64,000 nt of DNA from Myrica gale (GCA_963930655.1 OZ005615.1:15518001-15582000); one strand, 5' to 3'; counted from the first letter of the stretch, positions 1 through 11,489 are shown. Notes: generated by a model not told the origin, from the letters alone. Numbers and translations are program-made.

Positions 1-39
1 AGAGTTTACATTTTTCCCACTATGGCTAAGTGTTGGAAG

Positions 40-120
40 TGTCGACACCTTGAGTGATGGTGTCGACACATCTTACTAAATATGTTGTAAGTGTCGACAC
101 CTTGAGTGATGGTGTCGACA
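40..120. promoter_or_regulatory. TGTCGACA palindrome pairs (end of the array in the 5' LTR)
   Basis: Perfect 8-bp palindromes start at 40, 61, 92 and 113. Within each pair the spacing is exactly 21 bp, two helical turns. The complete array is visible at 8490-8946. The regulatory role is inferred from position and phasing only. Confidence 0.5.
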
Positions 121-411
121 CATATAACTACATTCCGGAATTTTACCGGTTTGAAATACGCGAGTTGAAATTTATGAAGTAGGGGGAGGGCAAACTTGTC
201 TTTTCCCCAACCATTTTCACGCCTATTACTCTCTCCCCCTTTGCCGAACACTTCATTTTTCCCCTCTCTTCAGCCTTTTCATTTTCCCTTGCCCTAAGTC
301 ACCCACCCGAAAGAAGAAGAAGGAAGAAGAAGAAGGAAGAAGAAGAAGGGAGAAGAAAAGAAGGAGGAAGAGGAGAGAAGCGAGGTAAATCCTTGCTGGC
401 CGAAAATCGTG

Positions 412-446
<35 letters not shown>

Positions 447-1395
447 TCTCTTCTTGTTTCCTCTTGTTGGTTAGTTGTGGTTGGTGATGTTCTTGTTTTC
501 TTTTGTTGGTTGGTTGTGGTTTGTTGGTAATTTGTCTAAGTAGTGTTCTCCTTGTGATTCATGGATGTTTAGTGTGGATCTAGGTATGTTCAAGGTAGAT
601 CTTGTAAGTGTAGCATAGATTTTTACATGAGAACATGTGGAAAAATGACTAGATCTGAAATGAGGGTTCAAGAGAAATTGGTTATGTGCTCTAGGTGTTT
701 GATAAAAGGCCTAAGAGGGGATTGAAACCTAAGTTGAGCAAGTATGGCCGAATCTAGGGTTTGATGCATTAGATAGTGTATGTATGCTAGTGATATTGAG
801 AACCACAAAGCCCTAAGTGTTAGGGATATGTTCAGATCTGGGAAAATAGGCAAGAGGACCAATAACGCACACTAGGTGTTTGGTAAACAGCCCAAGAGAA
901 ATGGGTACATGCAATGGTGTTAACTTGATAATTATGGAACCATGATTTGGTTGTAAACTTCGAGTTGAAGTTGTAAGTGGGAGGAAGGTGAGAGTATAGT
1001 TGTTGTTATGAGATGTTAAGTTAGCCTTGGATGTTGGTTGTGACATGTAGAGATTCGGATTTTGGTTGTTGGAGATTGTTGTGATTTCTGGAGTTACATA
1101 TGCAGATTTCAAGGCTTTGTTGCATTGGTGGTTATCTCTTGATATTTTAGTCCAATTTTACGGGGTTGGTCTTGGAATTTGTTTCAAGTTAAGAAAGAGA
1201 GCGTTTTAAGATAACTTGCATGTGAATTAGAGGTATGACGAATATGTTATGGTATGAAAAATTAGTGTGAGGGTCTATTAAAACAGATTCGTGTGAGTAA
1301 TGTATTGATTACTATATACGTTTAGTGAACCTATGAATGACAATAGTACGGTTCATTGTAGGTAACGAGACACACGATACTCAAGCAAGCTTAAG

Positions 1396-2264
1396 GTAAG
1401 TGAAAATCTTTACAAACTGGAATGATACACTGCATGAAGAATATTCATGAATAAGCATATCAAGCATGACATTACCAAGCACGACATGAATGCATCATGA
1501 TCATTTGCATTCATTTTCCTCATGAGAAATGAGACATTTTATGCAAATGAAAGTACCATTTTTATGCTACTTTATGACAAGTTTTATGACAAGTTAATTA
1601 ACGAACCCAAGTCGGTCGGTACCGTACCAAGTCAAGAAGGTGCATCCATGTTCCGAAGGACGTTTACGTGAAGGATGGATGTCACCTAGGACACCCATAC
1701 CGAAGGATGCTTGCAAGAAGGATGGGTAGTCCATGAGGTAAGTGCAATCACACTGAAGGATGCTTGCAAGAAGGTGTGAACCTCAAGGGTCGTGTCTAGC
1801 CACTGAAGGACGAATGAGAGAAGGTGAGCTAGCTCGACCATATGTAAGGTCCCTAAGGGAAATAAGGGACTGTTCCTACGGGAACGCACAACCCTGATGT
1901 CAGGGGTAGGTGGAGCTCAAGTAGCCCATAAGATAAGGATTGGAAAGATTTCCCAAAAGCAAGAGATTTATAAGTAATAGTGAAGTTTTCAAGAGCAAGT
2001 GCATGTGCATATGCAATCATGAGGCATACACGTGCATCAAAATTCATGATCATGCATGAATTACATACGTTTACATGATATTTCAAGTTAAAGCTCATGA
2101 TATTTCAAGTTCAAGTACGTGAACTACATTATGTTTAAGTTCATGATTATTTTAAATTCATGATGATTTCAAGTTCAAGTGCATGCTTACAATTTCAACC
2201 CATGTTTTAGCTATAATTCCTTACTGAGTCTTTCGACTCACAGTTTTAAATTGTATCATTCCAG
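1396..2264 (+). other. Candidate intron inside the Tekay-type LTR
   Basis: A good plant donor (AAG|GTAAGTG, GT at 1396) and an acceptor (CATTCCAG, AG at 2263-2264) bracket 869 bases. The ends are complementary: CTGGAATGATACAC at 1417-1430 pairs with TGTATCATTCCAG at 2252-2264. The same layout occurs in the LTRs at 8386, 37354, 41840, 62644 and in the diverged fragment ending at 24974. Splicing is inferred; long-range pairing without splicing is the alternative. Confidence 0.4.
2225..2240 (+). other. Conserved LTR hairpin TGAGTC-TTTC-GACTCA
   Basis: A six-base perfect stem with a four-base loop. The same stem recurs in every Tekay-type LTR here, including the older one at 13301-13315 (GAGTC/GACTC) and the 24.6-kb fragment. 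Its position just upstream of the candidate splice acceptor is conserved. Confidence 0.55.
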
Positions 2265-2671
2265 ATGATGTTACAGGGGTGGAATCTTAAGAAGAGGACC
2301 TTGAACCCTAGGAGAAGGGTTGATGAAATGTATCTCTTGTTTGCTAACGTTAGGAAAGATTTAGCTAATTTTTGTAAAAGCCGGCATGAGCCACCGTGAT
2401 GTGGTGGTCATGGGTTTCATTTGGCTTAGTTAGTTAATGTTTTAGACTGGTTGATATTTTGAGAATGTGTTTAACAACCTTGAGTTATCAATGGAAAGTA
2501 TGTTCTTATGCACGTTATACGCTAGCATTATAAGGCTTCTTTTTAACATTGAAGCATCAACGTCTTTTCCGCTGCAAGTATAGTAGTAAGTACGCTGGAG
2601 CGTCCCATGCCGGGAATGCTCGCGGCTGTCATTAGCCTCGTTTAGCTAGCGTTCGGGGCGTGACAGTTTAG

Positions 2672-2683
2672 TGGTATCAGAGG
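2672..2683 (+). other. Primer-binding site, initiator tRNA-Met type
   Basis: TGGTATCAGAGG matches 11 of 12 bases of the usual plant Ty3/Copia site complementary to the 3' end of tRNA-iMet. It begins six bases after the LTR end, where minus-strand synthesis should be primed. Confidence 0.85.
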
Positions 2684-2812
2684 AATTTAGGAGTTTAGTG
2701 AACTTAAGATTTGCTACTCGCCTATTTGGATTTCGAGTATACTATATGCTAGAAATCTCATGCATCAACTAGTTGTTAGGATACTTATGCAGTGATGACG
2801 ATATAGTGCAGG

Positions 2813-5800
2813 ATGCCACCTAGGAAACAACCCAGGAATAGAAACACGGAGGAGGAGCCCGAAGAATCAGGTGTCTCTACCAATGATGTTTTAAGGCACA
2901 TGGCTCAGCTCATCGCTGAACAAGTGCAGCAAGGGGCAAATGTGCAAGGGGCAAATGTGCAAGGGGCTCGAGATCGCCCTGAAGGATGCACCTTTGACCA
3001 GTTTAACCGCCAACACCCGCCGGTATATAACGGTAGAGGAGATGCCGTTCTAGCAGAAAACTGGCTTCTAGAGATGAAAGAGTTGCTGGAAGTCATGGGG
3101 TGTACAGACTCCCAGAGAGTGAGCTTTGCTACCTTCAAGCTACAGGGAGATGCCAAGAGGTGGTGGCTATCCAAGAAGCTCCTACTGAGCCAAGAATTGG
3201 GAGAACAACCCATAATCTGGGAGAGGTTTCAACAAGAATTCCTGGACCGCTATTTTCCAAGGACGACGCGGGAAGCAAAAGCGAGAGAGTTTGCCAATTT
3301 AACTCAGGGATCAATGACTGTTGATCAATACTCTGGTCGATTCATGGAGTTGGTGAGGTTTGCTCCGTATTTAGTACCAGATGAGGAGAGGAAAGCCAGG
3401 AAGTTTGAAGAGGGACTTCATCCCCGAATTTTTGACAGAGTTATGGCCCATAACTTGAAGACGTTGGCAGAAGTCATAGAACGGGCAGTGATTGTGGAAA
3501 GAGGTCTGCAGAGGACAACAGCATTTTACGACCAGCAAAAGAGGAAGGCTCCTCCCAAGCTGGAAACGTCACAGGCACCCTGGAAGAAAAGCAAGCAGGG
3601 TTTATCACGGGGCCAGAATCAGAGACCTGGTGGAGCCCAGAACCAGAGACCTGGAGGAAGTCAGATTGCAGGAGGGAATCAATTCCCAATATGCAACAAA
3701 TGTGGCAAGAAGCATCCCGGAGAGTGTAGGCAGGGAGTATGCTTCCAGTGCGGGAAGCCAGGTCACATTGCCCGAGATTGTAGGGCAAAAAGTAATTCAA
3801 GCCAAGCATCCCAACCCGCACCGCAAGACAATTCGAGGAGGCAAAGCGGTCCAACTCAAGCAAGACTATATGCTCTGACCCCGAGGGATGCGGAGGACCA
3901 AACCAGAGTAGTAACGGGTAAGTTGCCCTTGCCACAGGGAGAAGCCCTTGTATTATTTGATTCAGGGGCCACACATTCATTCATAGCATCGGCATATTGT
4001 AAGGCAAGAGATTTAAAGCATGAGCCATTAGGATGCCATGTAGTAGTATCAACACCTACTGGTGGGAGGATCAATTGCGATCGAATAGTGAAAAATTTCC
4101 CGATAGAAGTTGAGGGGCAAATTATGCCGGCTAACCTGATAGTGATGGAAATGGGAGGGTTCGACCTCATTTTAGGTATGGATTGGTTGGCAACACACGG
4201 TGCTAGCATAAAATGTTACGAGAAGAAGGTCGTGTTCCAAAAGGAGGGGAGACCGGATTGTTGTTTTGTAGGCATGAGAAAGGTGGAACGAAGACCGGCG
4301 ATCATTTCAGCCATGCAAGCCAAGAAATGGTTGCAAGGAGGAAGTGAGGGGTTCTTAGTTTGGGCAAATGAAATGCAGAGAGAGACTGCTACGATAGAGC
4401 AAACCCCTATAGTGAACGAATTTCCTGATGTGTTTCCGGAAGAATTACCCGGATTACCTCCTGATAGGGAAGTGGAGTTTGGCATCGATTTAGAACCAGG
4501 GACAACTCCAATTTCTAAAGCACCGTATAGGATGGCACCAGCAGAGTTGAAGGAATTGAAGATTCAGCTGGAGGACCTATTGGATAAAGGGTTCATTCGG
4601 CCGAGTGTGTCACCTTGGGGAGCTCCGATCTTGTTCGTAAAGAAGAAAGATGGAAGCCTCAGGATGTGCATTGATTACAGGGAGTTGAATAAGGTGACTA
4701 TCAAGAATAGATACCCGTTGCCTCGCATTGATGATCTATTTGATCAATTGCAAGGGGCACAGGCATTCTCGAAGATTGATTTGAGATCGGGATATCACCA
4801 GTTGAAGGTGAAGGGGGAGGACATACCGAAGACGGCATTTCGAACGCGATATGGCCATTACGAATTTATGGTGATGCCTTTTGGGCTAACCAATGCCCCA
4901 GCCGCATTTATGGATTTGATGAATAGGGTGTTTCGGGAATTCTTAGATAAGTTTGTGGTTGTCTTTATTGATGACATACTGATTTACTCACGGAATAAGG
5001 AGGAACATGAGAAGCATTTAAGGATTGTTCTACAGATTCTTAGGGAGAAGAAGTTGTTTGCCAAGTTTTCCAAATGTGAGTTTTGGTTGGAACAAGTTCG
5101 CTTTTTGGGGCATGTAGTGTCCGGAGAAGGGATTGCCGTGGATCCCGGAAAGGTAGCTGCTATATTCAAGTGGCCGAGGCCTACGAATGTGAAGGAAGTA
5201 AGAAGTTTTCTGGGATTAGCAGGGTACTATCGGAGGTTTATCAAGGGATTCTCAAAGATGGCCAAGCCTTTGACGTCTCTAACAAAGAAGAATGTCAAAT
5301 TTGAATGGACTCATGAGTGTGAGTGGAGCTTCCAAGAGTTAAAGGCCAATTTAGTTACTGCTCCAGTATTAGCACTACCCTCGGAATATGGAGAGTATGA
5401 AATCTATAGCGACGCATCGAAGCAAGGTTTAGGTTGTGTTTTGATGCAAGACAAAAGGGTAATAGCTTATGCTTCTAGGCAACTGAGGCCTCACGAGATT
5501 AATTATCCCACGCATGACTTAGAGTTAGCTGCTGTAGTCTATGCGTTAAAAATATGGAGACATTATTTGTATGGGGTTAAATGTGAGATATTCACCGATC
5601 ATAAGAGTCTTAAGTATTTTAACACCCAGAAAGAGCTGAACATGAGACAGCGGCGATGGTTAGAATTGATTAAAGATTATGATTGCACAATAAGTTATCA
5701 CCCTGGAAAAGCCAATGTGGTGGCCGACGCATTAAGTAGGAAGTCGGCAGAAACAAGTTCAGTAGAGGCAAGTTCAATGGAGGTGGTGCCCGAGGAAATC

Positions 5801-7318
5801 AGGAGAGACTTAAAAAGGGCAGAGATTGTGCTTATCATTGCCGATCAGTTTGTCTCCATTGCAGGGCTCTCGTTGCAACCTACCCTGGAGGAGCAGATTC
5901 GAGAGGCCCAGAAGAATGATAAGGTGATTGAAGGGATTAGAGAGCGAATTGAGAAAAAGGAAGACCCCGACTTTGGAGATAAGGATGAGTTATTACGATA
6001 TCGAGGCAGAATTTGTGTGCCAAGTACAAGGGAGATTAAAGACTTGATTCTAGCAGAGGCTCATTCTACGCCTTATACCATCCATCCAGGAGGCACGAAG
6101 ATGTATCAAGATATTAAGAAGGTCTTTTGGTGGCCTAATATGAAGCGGGAGATAGCCGAGTATGTGGCTCGATGTTTGACTTGCCAGAAGGTGAAAGCCG
6201 AGCACCAGAGGCCAGCAGGAACACTAAAGCCTCTAGAGATCCCTGAATGGAAGTGGGAAGGGATAGCCATGGATTTCGTAGTGGGGTTGCCTCGAACTAC
6301 TTCGGGTTACGATGCTATATGGGTGATCGTGGACCGACTAACCAAGTCGGCACACTTCTTACCCATTAAGGTGAAGTATGCCCCGGAGAAGTTAGCGGAG
6401 ATTTATCTTCAAGAGATTGTCAGATTACATGGAGTGCCTAAGAGCATAGTGTCGGATAGAGATCCGAGATTTACATCGAGATTCTGGAAACGATTGCAGG
6501 AGTCATTGGGAACTCGGTTGAATTTTAGTACCGCTTTCCACCCACAGACAGATGGGCAGTCGGAAAGGACTATACAAATTCTGGAGGATATGCTCAGGGC
6601 TTGCGTTGTGGATTTCAAAGGAGGATGGGCTCAATACTTGCCTTTAGCGGAATTCGCGTACAATAACAGTTTTCAAGCAAGTATTGGTATGGCACCCTAT
6701 GAAGCCTTGTATGGGAGGAGGTGTAGATCACCTTTGTATTGGGATGAGGTAGGCGAAAGAAGGATGTTAGGGCCGGAAATAGTTTCAGAGACACGGGAAA
6801 AGATCCAAGTAATCAAAGATAGGCTTGTGACAGCCCAATGCAGGCAGAAGAGCTATGCTGATAATCGAAGAAGAGAACTTGAATTTGAGGCTGGGAGCAG
6901 AGTATTTCTGAAGATTTCTCCGAAGAAGGGGATAACGAGATTTGGAAAAAAGGGGAAGCTCCAACCCAGATTCATAGGACCCTTTGAGATCCTAGATAGA
7001 GTTGGGCCCGTGGCATACAGGTTGGCCCTACCCCCTTGTTTAGAGGGAGTTCACAATGTGTTTCATGTATCGCTCCTAAGGAAGTATGTAACTGACCCTA
7101 CCCATGTATTAGATTATGAGCCTTTGCAGGTTAGAGAAAACCTTACGTATGTGGAAGAACCTATAAGGGTTTTGGATAGGAAGGAGCAGCAACTGAGGAC
7201 CAAAACCATACCTCTTGTTAAGGTCTTGTGGAGAAACCACGGAGTAGAAGAGGCCTCATGGGAGTTAGAAAGTGAAATGTACTCGAAATATCCCCACTTA
7301 CGGGAAGGACAAAGTTAA
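2813..7318 (+). CDS. Intact gag-pol polyprotein of a Tekay-clade Ty3/gypsy chromovirus
   Basis: A single uninterrupted frame of 1501 residues, the expected size for a Tekay/Del polyprotein. Order: gag core (about 70-245); a CX2C-type [12 protein letters not shown] motif, then the CCHC knuckle [14 protein letters not shown] (310-323); aspartic protease [10 protein letters not shown] with catalytic D383; reverse transcriptase with FIDD (D720, D721); RNase H with YSDAS (D867) and FTDHKS (D929); integrase HHCC zinc domain (H1084, C1121, C1124) and catalytic D1154, D1215, E1251 (D-35-E spacing); a C-terminal chromodomain-like segment (about 1447-1490), which in this family guides integration to particular chromatin. 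The start ATG lies 130 bases after the primer-binding site. No stops or frameshifts and all catalytic residues present, so the element is probably young. The tRNA-Met site and about 3.1-kb LTR also fit Tekay. Confidence 0.95.
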   Translation: MPPRKQPRNRNTEEEPEESGVSTNDVLRHMAQLIAEQVQQGANVQGANVQGARDRPEGCTFDQFNRQHPPVYNGRGDAVLAENWLLEMKELLEVMGCTDSQRVSFATFKLQGDAKRWWLSKKLLLSQELGEQPIIWERFQQEFLDRYFPRTTREAKAREFANLTQGSMTVDQYSGRFMELVRFAPYLVPDEERKARKFEEGLHPRIFDRVMAHNLKTLAEVIERAVIVERGLQRTTAFYDQQKRKAPPKLETSQAPWKKSKQGLSRGQNQRPGGAQNQRPGGSQIAGGNQFPICNKCGKKHPGECRQGVCFQCGKPGHIARDCRAKSNSSQASQPAPQDNSRRQSGPTQARLYALTPRDAEDQTRVVTGKLPLPQGEALVLFDSGATHSFIASAYCKARDLKHEPLGCHVVVSTPTGGRINCDRIVKNFPIEVEGQIMPANLIVMEMGGFDLILGMDWLATHGASIKCYEKKVVFQKEGRPDCCFVGMRKVERRPAIISAMQAKKWLQGGSEGFLVWANEMQRETATIEQTPIVNEFPDVFPEELPGLPPDREVEFGIDLEPGTTPISKAPYRMAPAELKELKIQLEDLLDKGFIRPSVSPWGAPILFVKKKDGSLRMCIDYRELNKVTIKNRYPLPRIDDLFDQLQGAQAFSKIDLRSGYHQLKVKGEDIPKTAFRTRYGHYEFMVMPFGLTNAPAAFMDLMNRVFREFLDKFVVVFIDDILIYSRNKEEHEKHLRIVLQILREKKLFAKFSKCEFWLEQVRFLGHVVSGEGIAVDPGKVAAIFKWPRPTNVKEVRSFLGLAGYYRRFIKGFSKMAKPLTSLTKKNVKFEWTHECEWSFQELKANLVTAPVLALPSEYGEYEIYSDASKQGLGCVLMQDKRVIAYASRQLRPHEINYPTHDLELAAVVYALKIWRHYLYGVKCEIFTDHKSLKYFNTQKELNMRQRRWLELIKDYDCTISYHPGKANVVADALSRKSAETSSVEASSMEVVPEEIRRDLKRAEIVLIIADQFVSIAGLSLQPTLEEQIREAQKNDKVIEGIRERIEKKEDPDFGDKDELLRYRGRICVPSTREIKDLILAEAHSTPYTIHPGGTKMYQDIKKVFWWPNMKREIAEYVARCLTCQKVKAEHQRPAGTLKPLEIPEWKWEGIAMDFVVGLPRTTSGYDAIWVIVDRLTKSAHFLPIKVKYAPEKLAEIYLQEIVRLHGVPKSIVSDRDPRFTSRFWKRLQESLGTRLNFSTAFHPQTDGQSERTIQILEDMLRACVVDFKGGWAQYLPLAEFAYNNSFQASIGMAPYEALYGRRCRSPLYWDEVGERRMLGPEIVSETREKIQVIKDRLVTAQCRQKSYADNRRRELEFEAGSRVFLKISPKKGITRFGKKGKLQPRFIGPFEILDRVGPVAYRLALPPCLEGVHNVFHVSLLRKYVTDPTHVLDYEPLQVRENLTYVEEPIRVLDRKEQQLRTKTIPLVKVLWRNHGVEEASWELESEMYSKYPHLREGQS

Positions 7319-7554
7319 GAAGGATAATGTTAGAATTTCGATATGACTTGCCTGATCTGTTTTTCTTTTCATTGATACCTTTATATTGTCTCACTATACA
7401 TATGAGCTATAGTGCTATGTTGAAGTATATAAAGGCATATATATGTGTATTATGATAACGTTAGTTGTGGGGCCAGTTCGAGTATTCACCCGTCCTAGAC
7501 CTCCACCATCAGGACAAATCTCTGGTAAGGAAGAAAAATTACGGAGACAATGAT
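7319..7554 (+). other. 3' noncoding region with possible degenerate polypurine tract
   Basis: Purine-rich sequence near 7526-7550 (ggtaaggaagaaaaa, acggagaca) precedes TGTGACCC at 7555, which resembles a Tekay LTR start. This is where a polypurine tract and 3' LTR would be expected, 236 bases after the stop codon. Confidence 0.4.
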
Positions 7555-8385
7555 TGTGACCCTAGGTTAACCCTAACCCTATTTTGCTGCTAGTTGAGGT
7601 GTTAAATAGGTGTGTTGGGGGCTGAGTTAGTCTCATTTGGTGCCTAGAAAGATTGCCAAAAGAGAGAGAGAGTGAGGTCTAAGCTTGTAAGAGAGAGTAG
7701 ATGGGAAGCCAAAGAAGATGAAGAAAAGAGAATAAAATAGTAAGAAAAAAGGGACCAAAAAAGGAAAGAAAGAAAAAACGGAGGTTTCTAACTTTCTCTC
7801 TTTGATTTTTCTTCTCCACATTTTGGTATTATTGTGTAATCTCCTCTCTGGTTTTAGGTTAAGTGCTGAAGCAAAAAGAGAAGCAAAAAGCAAATGTAGG
7901 GGTTTAATTTTGGTCTAAGGAGTTGGCATTTTTGGTGTAGTTTTTTAGGGAGTTTTGGTGAAGAAAAATAGATTTTTGCATGATGTGTTGGGTCTGTACA
8001 TGGAGGATGATGTGGGCTTAGTTTTGTTAGGCTTTTGCATGAAAATAATGTGTGGTTTAAAAACCCACTCGGCAAGGGTAAAAAGAAGAAGAAGAAAAAT
8101 GATGAATTTTAGGTGAAAAATGGAGAGTCTTTGGCTTGACATGAGAGTTGAAGTTAAAGAAAGGTTGTAAACATGTTGCATGTGTAGATCAGTATATGAA
8201 ATGTATAAAAACGGAACTCAAAGGAGATAGGATCCTAAAACTACTCATACATGTATCTTCCTTGAAATATCTCAAGTTATGCAGTGGTTTTGCAACTTTT
8301 TGTTTGTACATTTGAGATCTGATTTACCATAACTTGTTTCTGGCATGTATCTTAATGTTTCAGAAGTTCCTTACCTGTTAACAAT
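7555..8385 (+). repeat. Left part of an older Tekay-type LTR, split by the LTR at 8386
   Basis: Begins TGTGACCC, comparable with TGTGAGACCCC starts elsewhere in the window, and carries GA-rich leader-like sequence (about 7660-7790). I read it as continuous with 11490-13454 once the inserted LTR and one ACAAT are removed (about 2.8 kb in total, normal for Tekay). No coding potential beyond short shadows. Two telomere-like repeats near 7567 look fortuitous. Confidence 0.45.
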
Positions 8386-8489
8386 TGTGAGATCCCGAAT
8401 TTACTTATGTCATTGTATAGGAGAGAGAGATTTTGCTATGATTTTCCTCAGGATGTAGGTATGTTTTAATTGGTGATTTTTGAGGTAAG

Positions 8490-8946
8490 TGTCGACACAT
8501 TGGAACATAGTGTCGACACATTATGCTAACACCCGAAAGTTTACCTTTTCCTGGAGACCAAAGTGAATTTTGACTAAGTGTTGTAAGTGTCGACACTTTG
8601 AGTCATAGTGTCGACACATTAGACTGATACCCGAGCGTTTATATCTTTCCGGAACTAGAGTGATTTTTACTAAGTGTTGGAAGTGTCGACACCTTGGGTG
8701 ATGGTGTCGACACATCCAACTGAAACCCGAGAGTTCGCCTTTTTCCAGAACTCCCGTGGATTTTGACCAAGTGATGGAAGTGTCGACACCTTGAGTGATG
8801 GTGTCGACACATCTAATTGAAACCCGAGAGTTTACATTTTTCCCACTATGGCTAAGTGTTGGAAGTGTCGACACCTTGAGTGATGGTGTCGACACATCTT
8901 ACTAAATATGTTGTAAGTGTCGACACCTTGAGTGATGGTGTCGACA
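8490..8946. promoter_or_regulatory. Full TGTCGACA array: six pairs in the U3 region
   Basis: Palindromes start at 8490/8511, 8588/8609, 8684/8705, 8781/8802, 8866/8887 and 8918/8939. Every pair is spaced 21 bp; successive pairs are 98, 96, 97, 85 and 52 bp apart. The linkers are themselves repeated (acacccga, gtttacctttt, gtgttgtaag). The position about 100-560 bases into the LTR suggests an enhancer-like or chromatin-binding array; function is inferred. Confidence 0.55.
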
Positions 8947-9237
8947 CATATAACTACATTCCGGAATTTTACCGGTTTGAAATACGCGAGTTGAAATTTA
9001 TGAAGTAGGGGGAGGGCAAACTTGTCTTTTCCCCAACCATTTTCACGCCTATTACTCTCTCCCCCTTTGCCGAACACTTCATTTTTCCCCTCTCTTCAGC
9101 CTTTTCATTTTCCCTTGCCCTAAGTCACCCACCCGAAAGAAGAAGAAGGAAGAAGAAGAAGGAAGAAGAAGAAGGGAGAAGAAAAGAAGGAGGAAGAGGA
9201 GAGAAGCGAGGTAAATCCTTGCTGGCCGAAAATCGTG

Positions 9238-9270
<33 letters not shown>

Positions 9271-10219
9271 TCTCTTCTTGTTTCCTCTTGTTGGTTAGTT
9301 GTGGTTGGTGATGTTCTTGTTTTCTTTTGTTGGTTGGTTGTGGTTTGTTGGTAATTTGTCTAAGTAGTGTTCTCCTTGTGATTCATGGATGTTTAGTGTG
9401 GATCTAGGTATGTTCAAGGTAGATCTTGTAAGTGTAGCATAGATTTTTACATGAGAACATGTGGAAAAATGACTAGATCTGAAATGAGGGTTCAAGAGAA
9501 ATTGGTTATGTGCTCTAGGTGTTTGATAAAAGGCCTAAGAGGGGATTGAAACCTAAGTTGAGCAAGTATGGCCGAATCTAGGGTTTGATGCATTAGATAG
9601 TGTATGTATGCTAGTGATATTGAGAACCACAAAGCCCTAAGTGTTAGGGATATGTTCAGATCTGGGAAAATAGGCAAGAGGACCAATAACGCACACTAGG
9701 TGTTTGGTAAACAGCCCAAGAGAAATGGGTACATGCAATGGTGTTAACTTGATAATTATGGAACCATGATTTGGTTGTAAACTTCGAGTTGAAGTTGTAA
9801 GTGGGAGGAAGGTGAGAGTATAGTTGTTGTTATGAGATGTTAAGTTAGCCTTGGATGTTGGTTGTGACATGTAGAGATTCGGATTTTGGTTGTTGGAGAT
9901 TGTTGTGATTTCTGGAGTTACATATGCAGATTTCAAGGCTTTGTTGCATTGGTGGTTATCTCTTGATATTTTAGTCCAATTTTACGGGGTTGGTCTTGGA
10001 ATTTGTTTCAAGTTAAGAAAGAGAGCGTTTTAAGATAACTTGCATGTGAATTAGAGGTATGACGAATATGTTATGGTATGAAAAATTAGTGTGAGGGTCT
10101 ATTAAAACAGATTCGTGTGAGTAATGTATTGATTACTATATACGTTTAGTGAACCTATGAATGACAATAGTACGGTTCATTGTAGGTAACGAGACACACG
10201 ATACTCAAGCAAGCTTAAG

Positions 10220-11088
10220 GTAAGTGAAAATCTTTACAAACTGGAATGATACACTGCATGAAGAATATTCATGAATAAGCATATCAAGCATGACATTACC
10301 AAGCACGACATGAATGCATCATGATCATTTGCATTCATTTTCCTCATGAGAAATGAGACATTTTATGCAAATGAAAGTACCATTTTTATGCTACTTTATG
10401 ACAAGTTTTATGACAAGTTAATTAACGAACCCAAGTCGGTCGGTACCGTACCAAGTCAAGAAGGTGCATCCATGTTCCGAAGGACGTTTACGTGAAGGAT
10501 GGATGTCACCTAGGACACCCATACCGAAGGATGCTTGCAAGAAGGATGGGTAGTCCATGAGGTAAGTGCAATCACACTGAAGGATGCTTGCAAGAAGGTG
10601 TGAACCTCAAGGGTCGTGTCTAGCCACTGAAGGACGAATGAGAGAAGGTGAGCTAGCTCGACCATATGTAAGGTCCCTAAGGGAAATAAGGGACTGTTCC
10701 TACGGGAACGCACAACCCTGATGTCAGGGGTAGGTGGAGCTCAAGTAGCCCATAAGATAAGGATTGGAAAGATTTCCCAAAAGCAAGAGATTTATAAGTA
10801 ATAGTGAAGTTTTCAAGAGCAAGTGCATGTGCATATGCAATCATGAGGCATACACGTGCATCAAAATTCATGATCATGCATGAATTACATACGTTTACAT
10901 GATATTTCAAGTTAAAGCTCATGATATTTCAAGTTCAAGTACGTGAACTACATTATGTTTAAGTTCATGATTATTTTAAATTCATGATGATTTCAAGTTC
11001 AAGTGCATGCTTACAATTTCAACCCATGTTTTAGCTATAATTCCTTACTGAGTCTTTCGACTCACAGTTTTAAATTGTATCATTCCAG
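10220..11088 (+). other. Candidate LTR intron, second copy
   Basis: Same donor, complementary ends and acceptor as at 1396-2264, shifted by 8824 bases. The hairpin copy is at 11049-11064. Confidence 0.4.
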
Positions 11089-11489
11089 ATGATGTTACAG
11101 GGGTGGAATCTTAAGAAGAGGACCTTGAACCCTAGGAGAAGGGTTGATGAAATGTATCTCTTGTTTGCTAACGTTAGGAAAGATTTAGCTAATTTTTGTA
11201 AAAGCCGGCATGAGCCACCGTGATGTGGTGGTCATGGGTTTCATTTGGCTTAGTTAGTTAATGTTTTAGACTGGTTGATATTTTGAGAATGTGTTTAACA
11301 ACCTTGAGTTATCAATGGAAAGTATGTTCTTATGCACGTTATACGCTAGCATTATAAGGCTTCTTTTTAACATTGAAGCATCAACGTCTTTTCCGCTGCA
11401 AGTATAGTAGTAAGTACGCTGGAGCGTCCCATGCCGGGAATGCTCGCGGCTGTCATTAGCCTCGTTTAGCTAGCGTTCGGGGCGTGACA

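Larger units (their letters stand above)
1..2665 (+). repeat. Tekay-type 5' LTR, left end outside the window
   Basis: Long terminal repeat ending GGGGCGTGACA and followed six bases later by a primer-binding site and gag-pol, so it sits as the 5' LTR of that element. It matches 8827-11489 almost perfectly; the only clear difference I saw is a 2-bp change in the CT microsatellite near 420-446. Comparison with that copy implies about 441 bases are missing to the left. It contains two TGTCGACA pairs (40-120), a GAAGAAG-rich tract (about 310-375), a CT microsatellite, a candidate intron (1396-2264) and a hairpin (2225-2240). Related LTRs lie at 8386, 37354, 41840 and 62644. Short reverse-strand ORFs inside it are repeat shadows. 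Confidence 0.9.
8386..11489 (+). repeat. Tekay-type LTR with ACAAT on both sides (solo LTR or anomalous 3' LTR)
   Basis: A complete 3104-bp LTR, TGTGAGATCCCG to GGGGCGTGACA. ACAAT occurs at 8381-8385 and again at 11490-11494, the signature of a self-contained insertion. The bases before 8386 are not purine-rich, so there is no polypurine tract as a normal 3' LTR would have. Yet it is almost identical to the 5' LTR at 1-2665, as the two LTRs of one young element would be. The solo-LTR reading fits the local junctions better. Confidence 0.85.

Noticed and set aside
1686..2098. Reverse-strand ORFs repeated in several LTRs as a conserved protein
   Set aside because: They recur only because the LTR recurs; the frames are not the same in other copies and show no domain.
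7561..7590. Interstitial telomere repeat (ccctaaccctaaccc-like)
   Set aside because: Only about two units; too short to mean anything.
8490..8946. CRISPR-like array (repeats with regular spacers)
   Set aside because: Repeats are only 8 bp, the linkers are themselves repeated, and the sequence lies in a plant LTR.
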